The notes beneath the pieces are model-generated. The model ran no database searches. It was not told the DNA's origin and was given only the letters and a program-made list of their open reading frames with translations. From an uncultured Burkholderiales bacterium (GTDB lineage Bacteria > Pseudomonadota > Gammaproteobacteria > Burkholderiales > Burkholderiaceae_C): 6,807 bases of DNA. Numbering within the stretch: the first letter of the stretch is position 1; each line of letters opens with the position of its first letter. This document shows, in pieces, positions 1 to 5,867 of this stretch. The stretch covers positions 1 through 6,807 of the forward strand of contig CAIYKK010000101.1 of assembly GCA_903926695.1 (NCBI GenBank). The letters run 5' to 3'. The position numbers and the translations under genes were made by a program.

Positions 1-854
1 AGCAGCGCGGCGCCGGGCTGTTCAAGCGCCTGCCGGTGCATCCGCTGATCCTGATGTTCCACCTCGACCTGCACCACCATGTGTGGGTGCATGTTCACGA
101 CCTCGAACCCTACGCCTACAAGCCGCAGCTCAAGCACAAGCTGGTGCTGCCGCCCGAGCAGACAGATTTAATTGACATCCTGACCGCCGAGATGGACGTG
201 CTGATGGACGACATCATTGCCGGCAAGTCCGGCGGCACCACCGTGCTGTGCGCCGGCCCGCCGGGCGTGGGCAAGACGCTGACCGCCGAGGTGTACGCCG
301 AGATCATCCAGCGCCCGCTGTACCGCGTGCATTCCGGCCAGCTCGGCCTGAACGTGGCGACGATGGAAGCCTCGCTGAAAGACATCCTGCTGCGCGCCCA
401 GCGCTGGGGCGCGGTGCTGTTGATCGACGAGGCCGATGTCTATATCAAGCGCCGCGACGACGATCTGACCATGAACGCCGTCGTCGGCGTGTTCCTGCGC
501 GTGCTGGAGTATTTCAACGGCCTGCTGTTTTTGACCACCAACCGCATCGACGACATCGACGAGGCCATCGTTTCGCGCTGCATCGCCTTGATCCGCTACC
601 ACGCGCCCGACGCCGCCGGGCGCCAGCGCATCTGGCAGGTGATGGGCGAGCAGTTCGGTTTGAATCTGGACGCGGCCATGCCCGAGCAACTGGCCGCGCT
701 GTTCCCGACCGCCTCCGGGCGCGACATCAAAGGGCTGGCCAAGCTGGTCGCCAAATACTGCCAGCACAAACAGGAAAAAGCCACGCCCCAGGTGTTTTTG
801 CGCTGCGCGATGTTTCGCGGCCTCGATCCCGTCCTGGCGGCGCTGCCCGCCTGA
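1..854 (+). CDS. AAA-family ATPase (5'-truncated by the window edge)
   Basis: The reading frame (codons from base 3) is open to the left edge, so the true start lies outside the window; a GTG at 36 is only an internal candidate. Counting from that GTG, the visible part has an AAA nucleotide-binding core. The Walker A motif GPPGVGKT is at residues 74-81 (bases 255-278). Walker B VLLIDEAD has D131 and E132 as Mg-binding and catalytic residues. A sensor-1 TTN ends at N169, and an SRC motif at R181 is a candidate arginine finger. A small helical lid follows, with the typical SGRDIKGL stretch, and the stop is TGA at 852-854. AAA proteins of this type are ring-forming ATP-driven remodellers; the substrate is unknown. 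The His-rich part ahead of the core is not a domain I recognise. The next gene starts 62 nt downstream on the same strand, so co-transcription is possible. The family call is firm; the specific function is unknown. Confidence 0.9.
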   Translation, partial: QRGAGLFKRLPVHPLILMFHLDLHHHVWVHVHDLEPYAYKPQLKHKLVLPPEQTDLIDILTAEMDVLMDDIIAGKSGGTTVLCAGPPGVGKTLTAEVYAEIIQRPLYRVHSGQLGLNVATMEASLKDILLRAQRWGAVLLIDEADVYIKRRDDDLTMNAVVGVFLRVLEYFNGLLFLTTNRIDDIDEAIVSRCIALIRYHAPDAAGRQRIWQVMGEQFGLNLDAAMPEQLAALFPTASGRDIKGLAKLVAKYCQHKQEKATPQVFLRCAMFRGLDPVLAALPA

Positions 855-916
855 GAAGGTGCCAGTCCTGCTGGAACCGATTGCCCCTGCGCCGCAATTT
901 TAAAAAAGGAAACCCC

Positions 917-1396
917 ATGAAAAACGTCGAAGAATTTTTAGCCCACACCATTCAGTTGGAGAGCGAAGCGGCCCTGCGTTTTGGCCAGCTCGCCGATGCC
1001 ATGACCACCGTCGGCAACAAGCAGGTGGGCAAGCTGTTTCGCCGACTAGCCGATTATTCGCTGCTGCATCTGGGCGACGCCAAGGCGCGGGCCGGTTTTC
1101 GGACCCTGCCCAAAATGACGGAAGGCGACTACCGTTGGCCCGACATCGAAAGCCCCGAAGCCGCCGCGATCTGGGCCGCCGACCCGTTTATCGGCATCGA
1201 GCAGGCGCTGCAGGTGGCGCTGGACGCCGAAACCGCCGGTCTGGGCTTTTACGCCGACGTGCTGGCGCACACCGAAGACCCGGAAATCCAGGTGCTGGCC
1301 AAAGAGTTTGTCGAGGAAGAATCCCAGCATGTGGCTGAACTCAAGCGCTGGATGGAAATGCATAAGAGCGGCCAGCCGCTGCCGACTGAGGCTTGA
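917..1396 (+). CDS. Ferritin-like / rubrerythrin-family helical protein
   Basis: This encodes a 159-residue, almost entirely helical protein. The ATG at 917 is preceded by an AAGGA ribosome binding site (906-910) at 6 nt, which fixes the start. Two helix-pair halves can be seen, as in ferritin-like diiron proteins. Helix A holds E15 and helix B ends in H51. The second half has E105 in an E-x6-F-Y pattern and an E135-x-x-H138 motif in the last helix, matching rubrerythrin-type iron ligands. Such proteins are four-helix bundles that bind two irons and act in peroxide reduction or iron handling in the cytoplasm. There is no C-terminal rubredoxin domain with its CxxC pairs. By my alignment the helix B glutamate, three residues before H51, is S48, so the iron site may be altered. 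A GC hairpin follows the stop. The fold is fairly sure, the enzymatic role is not. Confidence 0.8.
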   Translation: MKNVEEFLAHTIQLESEAALRFGQLADAMTTVGNKQVGKLFRRLADYSLLHLGDAKARAGFRTLPKMTEGDYRWPDIESPEAAAIWAADPFIGIEQALQVALDAETAGLGFYADVLAHTEDPEIQVLAKEFVEEESQHVAELKRWMEMHKSGQPLPTEA

Positions 1397-1409
1397 GGCT
1401 GGGGCGGCG

Positions 1410-1436
1410 CGCCGGGTCTGATTCAACGACCCGGCG
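1410..1436 (+). terminator. GC-rich hairpin after the ferritin-like gene
   Basis: A perfect 9-bp stem, CGCCGGGTC (1410-1418) with GACCCGGCG (1428-1436), encloses a 9-nt loop and starts 13 nt after the stop codon of the ferritin-like gene. On the plus strand no T tract follows, so it is not a canonical intrinsic terminator. It could protect the 3' end of the mRNA or work with Rho. Confidence 0.4.
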
Positions 1437-1444
1437 GCCTGAAT

Positions 1445-1521
1445 AAAAAAACCACCGAGCGTGGCGTGGCAAATGGCCATTCCTGTCATTCAGGAGTGCC
1501 GCCAAGGCGGCGCCTCGGTGG
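1445..1521 (-). terminator. Branched intrinsic terminator of the ACP/synthase/dehydratase operon
   Basis: Read on the minus strand, CCACCGAG (1521-1514) pairs with CTCGGTGG (1459-1452). Seven consecutive T (1451-1445) then follow directly, the hallmark of an intrinsic terminator. The segment enclosed by this 8-bp stem is long, but it folds into three small hairpins: 1498-1511 (GCCGC stem), 1481-1495 (TCCTG/CAGGA) and 1467-1479 (TGGC/GCCA). The whole resembles a four-way junction. It starts 43 nt beyond the stop of the dehydratase gene. No T run lies on the plus-strand side, so it should terminate only minus-strand transcripts. Confidence 0.65.
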
Positions 1522-1564
1522 CTGGCGTCGCTCTGGCCCACGGCCTCACCGGTACCGGCAAAGA

Positions 1565-2068
1565 TCAGTTGGACAAGCCCAGGGAAGTGGAGAAATGCGT
1601 TCTATCGGCATAGACCATCAGGGTTTCCAGTTGGGCCACTTCGATGCCGTTTACCAAGGCCTGGGCTGTGACCTGTACCGCATCAGCGCCGATCTGGCGG
1701 CAGCTGATCTCAAACGTAACATCCTGTTCCGGCAGCACCGCACGCTTGAAGGCGCAACGCCGCACTGACGCCAGCACGCCAATGCGTTCGCCGGGCAAAG
1801 ACTGGACGTAGGCATCGGCGCTTAGCAAACCGGCACCCGCCAGTTGGGTCACCGCTTCAATCAGCATGACGCCGGGCACCAGCGGATAGCCCGGAAAATG
1901 CCCCTGCACAACGGCGTTGTCCAGCGGCCAGTTGGCAATGGCCGTGTAGATGCGAGGGGCGCGGGCGATCAGCTGCTTGCAGACAAATATCGGCCCACGG
2001 TGAGGCAGCAACTGCTGAATCGCCTCGCGGTCCAGGGTGAAGGGAAATTCAGGAATGGCGGTTGTCAT
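1565..2068 (-). CDS. FabZ-like 3-hydroxyacyl-ACP dehydratase (hotdog fold)
   Basis: The gene encodes 167 residues with a single hotdog domain, somewhat longer than typical FabZ (about 150). An LPHRGP motif sits at residues 21-26. The catalytic helix region QGHFPGYPLVPGVMLIEA (residues 55-72) supplies the family's histidine (H57) and acidic residue (E71). The expected reaction is removal of water from a 3-hydroxyacyl chain on ACP to give a trans-2-enoyl-ACP in the cytoplasm. The ATG at 2068 overlaps the stop of the upstream synthase as ATGA, so translation is probably coupled. It is the last gene of the minus-strand operon and is followed by a T-run terminator. The LPHRGP stretch differs from housekeeping FabZ (usually LPHRYPF) and, together with the neighbours, suggests a specialised copy, perhaps of the type found in aryl polyene clusters. 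The family is sure; the chain it acts on is not. Confidence 0.88.
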   Translation of the reverse strand: MTTAIPEFPFTLDREAIQQLLPHRGPIFVCKQLIARAPRIYTAIANWPLDNAVVQGHFPGYPLVPGVMLIEAVTQLAGAGLLSADAYVQSLPGERIGVLASVRRCAFKRAVLPEQDVTFEISCRQIGADAVQVTAQALVNGIEVAQLETLMVYADRTHFSTSLGLSN

Positions 2069-3327
2069 GGTGCGGTAAACCGGCGCGCGATGAGCGAGAC
2101 ATTGCTGCCACCGAAGGCGAAAGAGTTGGACATTACCGCCTCGACATGGCAGCCGTGGCGCGCTTGCAGCGGGATGTAGTCCAGGTCACAGCGGGGGTCG
2201 GGGTTGTCCAGGTGCGCAGTGGGTGGCAGAGAGCCGCTGTTCATCGCCTCAATGCTCAGCACCAGTTCCAGCGCCCCGGTCGCGCCGATGAGGTGGCCGT
2301 GCATGGATTTGGTCGAACTCACGGCGACTTGTCGCGCTGCGCTGCCAAAAACCTGGTGGATGGATTGGGTTTCAGTCACGTCCCCGGCGTCGGTCGCGGT
2401 GCCATGGGCATTGATGTACTGAATTTGCTCCGGGGCCAGACAGGCCTCTTGCAGCGCTTGCTGCATGGCGTGGGCTTGGCCGTCGACGCTGGGCGCGGTC
2501 AAGTGCTGGGCGTCGCTGCTGCAGCCGTAACCGGCCAATTCGGCCAGTACCCGGGCACCGCGCTGGGTGCTGCGGGCGGCGCTTTCAAGCACCAGCGCGG
2601 CAGCGCCTTCGCCAATCACAAAGCCGCTGCGATCTTTTGAAAACGGGCGGCAACTGCGGGAAATATCGTTGGCGTCCGGCTTGGCCATGACGCGCAAGGC
2701 ATTCCAGCCCAGCATGGCTCCGGCGTTGAGCATGGCTTCGGTCCCGACCACCACGGCCGCGTCCAGATAACCATGGCGGATGGCCCGGCAGGCTTCGCCG
2801 ATGGCAATGGCCGAGGAGGCGCAGGCCACCGAATAGGTGTTGCTGGCACCGTGGAGGCCGTAACGCATGGTGATGGCGGCAGCCGCAGCATTGGCCATGA
2901 TGCGCGGCACCGTGAGCGGATGCATGACGGTCGGATCTTTGTGCTTCAGGTTGGGGTCGGACAGCGTTTGGTAAAAGCGGGCGTACAGGCTGTCACTGGT
3001 TTGCGCGCCGCCAAAGCCGATGCCGACAAAGACGCCAACGCGTCGTGAATCACTCGGCGGACAGGTAAAACCGGCGTCAGCGATGGCCTGCGCGGCGGCT
3101 ACAAGTGCAAATTGGGTGGCGCGGTCAAGGCCTTGGTCGGCGCGCTCCAGCAGGGTGTGCGGGTTGACGCTGGCTTGGGCCACCACAATGTGGGGCAGTC
3201 TGGCGGCGATATCTGCGGGGCAGGCGCCTATGCCGCTACGGGCTTCAAGTGCGGCCGCAAAGGTGCTGGCCTTGTCGGCACCCAGAGGGCAAATGATTCC
3301 GGAGCCGGTGACAACAACTTTATTCAC
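2065..3327 (-). CDS. Beta-ketoacyl-ACP synthase, FabF-like (minus arm)
   Basis: This is a 420-residue thiolase-fold condensing enzyme that adds two carbons from malonyl-ACP to an acyl chain. Counting from the GTG at 3327, the nucleophile is C169 in SVACASS, H308 lies in NAHGTA, K340 and H345 lie in STKSMHGHL, and the C-terminal NSFAFGGSN loop is present. The Cys-His-His triad is intact, so this is an active synthase and not a chain-length-factor homologue. I chose GTG because VNKVVVTGSG is the usual family N-terminus. An ATG 27 codons upstream would add a Pro/Lys-rich extension encoded over the ACP gene in another frame. The GTG lies 10 nt after the ACP stop and has no clear ribosome binding site, so coupling to ACP translation is likely. 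Its TGA overlaps the dehydratase start. It is a homologue of the plus-arm synthase; the substrate is unknown. Confidence 0.93.
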   Translation of the reverse strand: MNKVVVTGSGIICPLGADKASTFAAALEARSGIGACPADIAARLPHIVVAQASVNPHTLLERADQGLDRATQFALVAAAQAIADAGFTCPPSDSRRVGVFVGIGFGGAQTSDSLYARFYQTLSDPNLKHKDPTVMHPLTVPRIMANAAAAAITMRYGLHGASNTYSVACASSAIAIGEACRAIRHGYLDAAVVVGTEAMLNAGAMLGWNALRVMAKPDANDISRSCRPFSKDRSGFVIGEGAAALVLESAARSTQRGARVLAELAGYGCSSDAQHLTAPSVDGQAHAMQQALQEACLAPEQIQYINAHGTATDAGDVTETQSIHQVFGSAARQVAVSSTKSMHGHLIGATGALELVLSIEAMNSGSLPPTAHLDNPDPRCDLDYIPLQARHGCHVEAVMSNSFAFGGSNVSLIARRFTAP

Positions 3328-3337
3328 GGAGCGTGAC

Positions 3338-3598
3338 TTAGCTTTTGGCGGCTTGGGTTTTGGCGTGTGCTTGCACCATGACGTTGATGGCGGCCACCAT
3401 CTCGGCAAAGCTCATGGGCAGAAAAATCATCGGGTCCGGTATTTGGAAGCCGTATTTGTCTTCAACCTCGAACAGCATTTCGATCAAGCCCAGAGAGTCC
3501 AATTCAAGATCGGCAACTTTTAGTTCCAGGTTCTCAAATTTCTTGGGATCGACGCCTGCCGTATCGACTAAATAATTCTTGATTTGATCAAATAACAT
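3338..3598 (-). CDS. Acyl carrier protein
   Basis: An 86-residue acidic, helical protein. The phosphopantetheine attachment site is S35 in LELDSLGLIE, the classic DSL motif at the start of helix II, followed by the acidic recognition helix EMLFEVEDKYG. The length suits a type II ACP. I start it at the ATG at 3598, giving MLFDQIKNYL. A TTG at 3628 would add ten residues, but it lies inside the candidate -10 box of the operon and adds nothing ACP-like. It is the first gene of the minus arm, with the synthase 10 nt downstream. Its position suggests it is the dedicated carrier for the chain made by the two synthases and the dehydratase, with acyl groups held as thioesters in the cytoplasm. The C-terminus is Ala/Lys-rich, as in several secondary-metabolism ACPs. 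Confidence 0.93.
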   Translation of the reverse strand: MLFDQIKNYLVDTAGVDPKKFENLELKVADLELDSLGLIEMLFEVEDKYGFQIPDPMIFLPMSFAEMVAAINVMVQAHAKTQAAKS

Positions 3599-3627
3599 GC
3601 TGGCTACCGGGGTGAAATGGGGCCTCA

Positions 3628-3633
3628 ATTGTA
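3628..3633 (-). promoter_or_regulatory. Candidate -10 box for the minus-arm operon
   Basis: On the minus strand the hexamer TACAAT (5 of 6 matches to TATAAT) lies 29 nt before the ACP ATG at 3598. No good -35 box lies 16-18 nt upstream. A 12-bp dyad (ATCGG-AA-CCGAT, 3633-3644) touches its upstream edge and could be an operator for an activator or repressor. Confidence 0.35.
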
Positions 3634-3753
3634 TCGGAACCGATTTCTGCTAAAGGTGCGCGGCACACGGCACGACTCGGTCGTGCGGCATGGGCCGACA
3701 CCCATGACAGGGCAAATTTCATGGGGTATTTGAGTGGTTTTTTGAAAAATCAC
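3633..3753. promoter_or_regulatory. Inverted-repeat-rich divergent control region
   Basis: The 219-bp gap between the two arms has no gene but holds four dyads. These are ATCGG-AA-CCGAT (3633-3644), GCACGAC-TCG-GTCGTGC (3670-3686), CATGGG-N6-CCCATG (3689-3706), and GTGGTTTTT-TG-AAAAATCAC (3734-3753, one mismatched pair). The two outer ones flank the candidate -10 boxes of the minus and plus arms. This layout is usual where one regulator controls two divergent operons. No regulator gene is in the window. Confidence 0.45.
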
Positions 3754-3759
3754 GTGCTT

Positions 3760-3765
3760 TAGAAT
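3760..3765 (+). promoter_or_regulatory. Candidate -10 box for the plus-arm operon
   Basis: TAGAAT (5 of 6 matches to TATAAT) lies 52 nt before the ATG at 3818. TTGAAA at 3742-3747 resembles a -35 box, but the spacer is only 12 nt, too short for sigma70. The promoter may depend on an activator bound at the 3734-3753 dyad just upstream. Confidence 0.3.
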
Positions 3766-3817
3766 CCAACGCTTCGCACACCACTGTGGCAGTCCAGTTT
3801 TTAACCCGCAGGAATTC

Positions 3818-5071
3818 ATGAGCAAGACGTTTGGTAGGAGAGTGGCTGTCACCGGCCTAGGAATGGTGAGCCCCTTTGGCGGCGATGCCGATGATTTTTT
3901 TGCCCGTATTCTGTGCGGCGAATCCGCCATTCGTCTCTACGAGCATCCCACTTCGCCCTTCCGGCTGGTGCAACCTGCGGTGACTTGCCCCCTGTTTGAT
4001 TCCGAGAAGGCGATTGGCCATGCGATCACCCACGTCACCGACCGCTACAGCCAGCTAGGTGTCGCGGCCGCGTTTTCCGCCTGGGCGGATGCCGGTCTTG
4101 CACGAGAAGGGGCGGGTTCGGACGACTACGGCGTGTCCTGGGGCACCGGCACCGGCGGCATCCTGACCTATGAAAAGGGCTACGGCGACATGTACGTGCG
4201 CGGCAAGACGCGCGTCTCGCCCTTGTCGGTGCCGATGGTCATGAACAATGCGGCTGCGTCCCATATCGCCATGGCCTTGGGGTTGGGCGGTGCCTGCCTG
4301 ACCTATTCTGTGGCGTGCGCGTCTTCCACCGTCTCTATCGGTGAGGCGTTTCGGCGCATTCAACGGGGCGAATCCTCTTTGATCGTCGCCGGGGGCTCCG
4401 AGTCGCCGCTGGCATTCATCATCATGCGGGCCTGGGAAGCGATGCGGGTGGTGGCAGCCGGTGATGAGCAAACCGCGTACCGCGCCTGCCGTCCCTTTCA
4501 GCAAGGGCGCAAGGGTCTGGTGCTGGGCGAAGGCGCCGCAGCGCTGGTGCTCGAAGACTGGGAGCATGCGCAGCAGCGTGGCGCCCGTATCTATTGCGAG
4601 CTGGCCGGTTTTGGGCAAAGTTGTGACCACGCCCACTTGGTGCGTCCCGATGCAAAAGGCCAATCCCGGGCCATTCTGGCGGCGTTGCGTGAAGCCGACC
4701 TTGCGCCAGAACAGGTCGGTTATGTGAATGCCCACGGCACCGCCACCGCCGAAGGTGACCCGATTGAAATCAGTGCGCTCAGGCAGGTCTTCGGCGCCCA
4801 CGCCGAGCAGTTGGCGGTGAGTGCCACCAAGTCCATGCATGGTCACTCGCTGGGCGCGGTCGGCGCAATGGAAGCCCTGATCACCGTGCTGACGCTGGCC
4901 CGGCAGACGATCCCGCCCACCGCGCATCTGGAGCAGGTGGCCGAGGACTGCCTGGGCGTTCGCCATGTGATGGGTAGCGCCCTGCGCGATGTGCCGCTGC
5001 AGGCGGCCATCAGCAACTCGTTTGCCTTTGGCGGTAGCAACGCCGTGCTGGCCTTTCGTGCCGTCGCTTGA
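3818..5071 (+). CDS. Beta-ketoacyl-ACP synthase, FabF-like (plus arm)
   Basis: This encodes a 417-residue condensing enzyme. The active-site cysteine is C167 in SVACASS. H306 lies in NAHGTA, K338 and H343 in ATKSMHGHS, and the NSFAFGGSN loop is near the C-terminus. All triad residues are present, so a decarboxylative Claisen condensation with malonyl-ACP is expected. The ATG at 3818 has an AGGA (3810-3813) 4 nt upstream. The protein is clearly related to the synthase of the opposite arm, sharing TYSVACASS and SMHGH, but it differs around residues 108-140, the region that shapes the acyl pocket in this family, so the two probably prefer different chain lengths or primers. It is first in the plus arm; its TGA overlaps the ATG of a mini-ORF leading to the acyltransferase. 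The family is sure; the substrate is unknown. Confidence 0.94.
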   Translation: MSKTFGRRVAVTGLGMVSPFGGDADDFFARILCGESAIRLYEHPTSPFRLVQPAVTCPLFDSEKAIGHAITHVTDRYSQLGVAAAFSAWADAGLAREGAGSDDYGVSWGTGTGGILTYEKGYGDMYVRGKTRVSPLSVPMVMNNAAASHIAMALGLGGACLTYSVACASSTVSIGEAFRRIQRGESSLIVAGGSESPLAFIIMRAWEAMRVVAAGDEQTAYRACRPFQQGRKGLVLGEGAAALVLEDWEHAQQRGARIYCELAGFGQSCDHAHLVRPDAKGQSRAILAALREADLAPEQVGYVNAHGTATAEGDPIEISALRQVFGAHAEQLAVSATKSMHGHSLGAVGAMEALITVLTLARQTIPPTAHLEQVAEDCLGVRHVMGSALRDVPLQAAISNSFAFGGSNAVLAFRAVA

Positions 5072-5118
5072 TGGCTCTGTCGGTGATGCGTAACGCGGGT
5101 TGGACACCGTTTTTCTGA
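5071..5118 (+). other. 15-codon mini-ORF bridging synthase and acyltransferase
   Basis: The gap between the synthase and the acyltransferase is filled exactly by an ORF, MALSVMRNAGWTPFF. Its ATG shares its A with the TGA of the synthase, and its own TGA shares its A with the ATG of the acyltransferase. Both joints therefore read TGATG. Neither joint has a clear ribosome binding site. It may only serve to pass ribosomes from one gene to the next; I do not claim a functional peptide. Confidence 0.35.
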
Positions 5119-5864
5119 TGCCAATATTTCGCCATCTGTATTCTGCTGCGCGCCTGCGTTTCGCACTGGTGATGCTGGGCGCGGGCTGTTTGCTGTGGAC
5201 AGTCTTGGCCTTGCCCTTGGGCTTGGTCTTGCCCAGTGGCTGGGGCAAGTGGCTGGGGCGCTGGATGGCGACGCTCGGATTTCGGGCCTACATCTGGCTA
5301 CTCGATGTCATTGGTCTGGGTCGCTTTGACCTGACGGCGCTGGACGCTTTGCGGGGTGCTGGGCCTTTGATTCTGGCCGTCAACCATCCCGGCCTGCTGG
5401 ATGCGCTGATGGTGTTGTCCCGCTTGCCCAATGTGACCTGTATTTTCAAGGCGTCGCTGATGCGCAATCCCTTGTGGGGGGCGGGTGCCCGGTTGGCGGG
5501 CTACATTCGCAACGACCTGTTTCTGGGCGCGGTCAATCTGGCGGTGGACGAATTGCACAGCGGCAGCCAGCTCCTGTTGTTTCCCGAAGGAACCCGTAGC
5601 GACCCGATGCCCTTGGGTGAGTTTCAAATCGGCGCGGCCTACGTGTCCTACCGCTCCGGTATTCCGATTCAGACCCTCATCATTGAGCAGGACAGCCGCT
5701 TTTTGGGCAAAGGTTGGCCTTGGTTAAAGCGACCCGACATGCCGATGCACTTTCGCATTCGTCTGGGCCAGCGTTTTGATCCACCGACCAACCCCAAGGC
5801 CTTCACCGTCACTTTGAGTGACTATTTTCGAAGCGAAATTACCCCGCTTTCCGGCGGAGCCTGA
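5118..5864 (+). CDS. PlsC-type (LPLAT superfamily) membrane acyltransferase
   Basis: The protein has 248 residues. A hydrophobic segment at residues 15-38 is a likely membrane anchor. The catalytic HX4D motif is NHPGLLD (H90, D95). FPEGTRS at residues 155-161 is the acceptor-binding motif of glycerol-phosphate-type acyltransferases, and the GYIRND stretch (128-133) sits where family members have a third motif. It should transfer an acyl chain from ACP or CoA to an alcohol acceptor on the cytoplasmic face of the inner membrane. The ATG at 5118 overlaps the stop of the 15-codon mini-ORF; a TTG at 5100 (six residues longer) is the alternative, and a TAA at 5091 bars anything earlier. Given the neighbours, it may acylate a glycosylated or lipid head group with the specialised chain, as proposed for aryl polyene clusters. 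Housekeeping PlsC is a less likely alternative. Confidence 0.88.
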   Translation: MPIFRHLYSAARLRFALVMLGAGCLLWTVLALPLGLVLPSGWGKWLGRWMATLGFRAYIWLLDVIGLGRFDLTALDALRGAGPLILAVNHPGLLDALMVLSRLPNVTCIFKASLMRNPLWGAGARLAGYIRNDLFLGAVNLAVDELHSGSQLLLFPEGTRSDPMPLGEFQIGAAYVSYRSGIPIQTLIIEQDSRFLGKGWPWLKRPDMPMHFRIRLGQRFDPPTNPKAFTVTLSDYFRSEITPLSGGA

Positions 5865-5867
5865 CCG

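Noticed and set aside
862..874. Small hairpin CCAG-TCCTG-CTGG between the ATPase and ferritin-like genes as a terminator
   Set aside because: The stem is only 4 bp and no T run follows. It does not support termination between the two genes.
248..916. A long plus-strand frame that runs through the ATPase gene into the ferritin-like gene, suggesting a longer N-terminus
   Set aside because: The part before 917 is Arg/Pro/Ala-rich, out of frame with the clear AAA motifs, and the ATG at 917 has a good ribosome binding site. The extension is a shadow of GC-rich coding sequence.
1452..1521. tRNA gene, because of the cloverleaf-like shape
   Set aside because: The middle arm has a 5-nt loop, not a 7-nt anticodon loop. 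There is no GGTTCGAAT-like T loop and no conserved D-loop bases.
3328..3408. ATG at 3408 as start of the minus-arm synthase
   Set aside because: It would add 27 Pro/Lys-rich residues encoded over the ACP gene; the GTG at 3327 gives the normal family N-terminus.
3669..3686. Sigma54 promoter suggested by GGCACG
   Set aside because: No GC element lies at the required distance, and the sequence is better explained as the 3670-3686 dyad.
3742..3765. Standard sigma70 promoter TTGAAA / TAGAAT
   Set aside because: The spacer is only 12 nt, so the two hexamers cannot serve together in a normal sigma70 promoter. Only the -10 is kept, at low confidence.
2065..5071. One of the two synthases being a chain-length factor
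   Set aside because: Both have the active-site Cys in SVACASS and both His residues.
4055..5248. 397-codon minus-strand ORF opposite the plus-arm synthase
   Set aside because: It is antisense to an intact condensing enzyme with all its motifs. Its product is His/Gly/Arg-rich with no recognisable domain, as expected from a GC-rich shadow.
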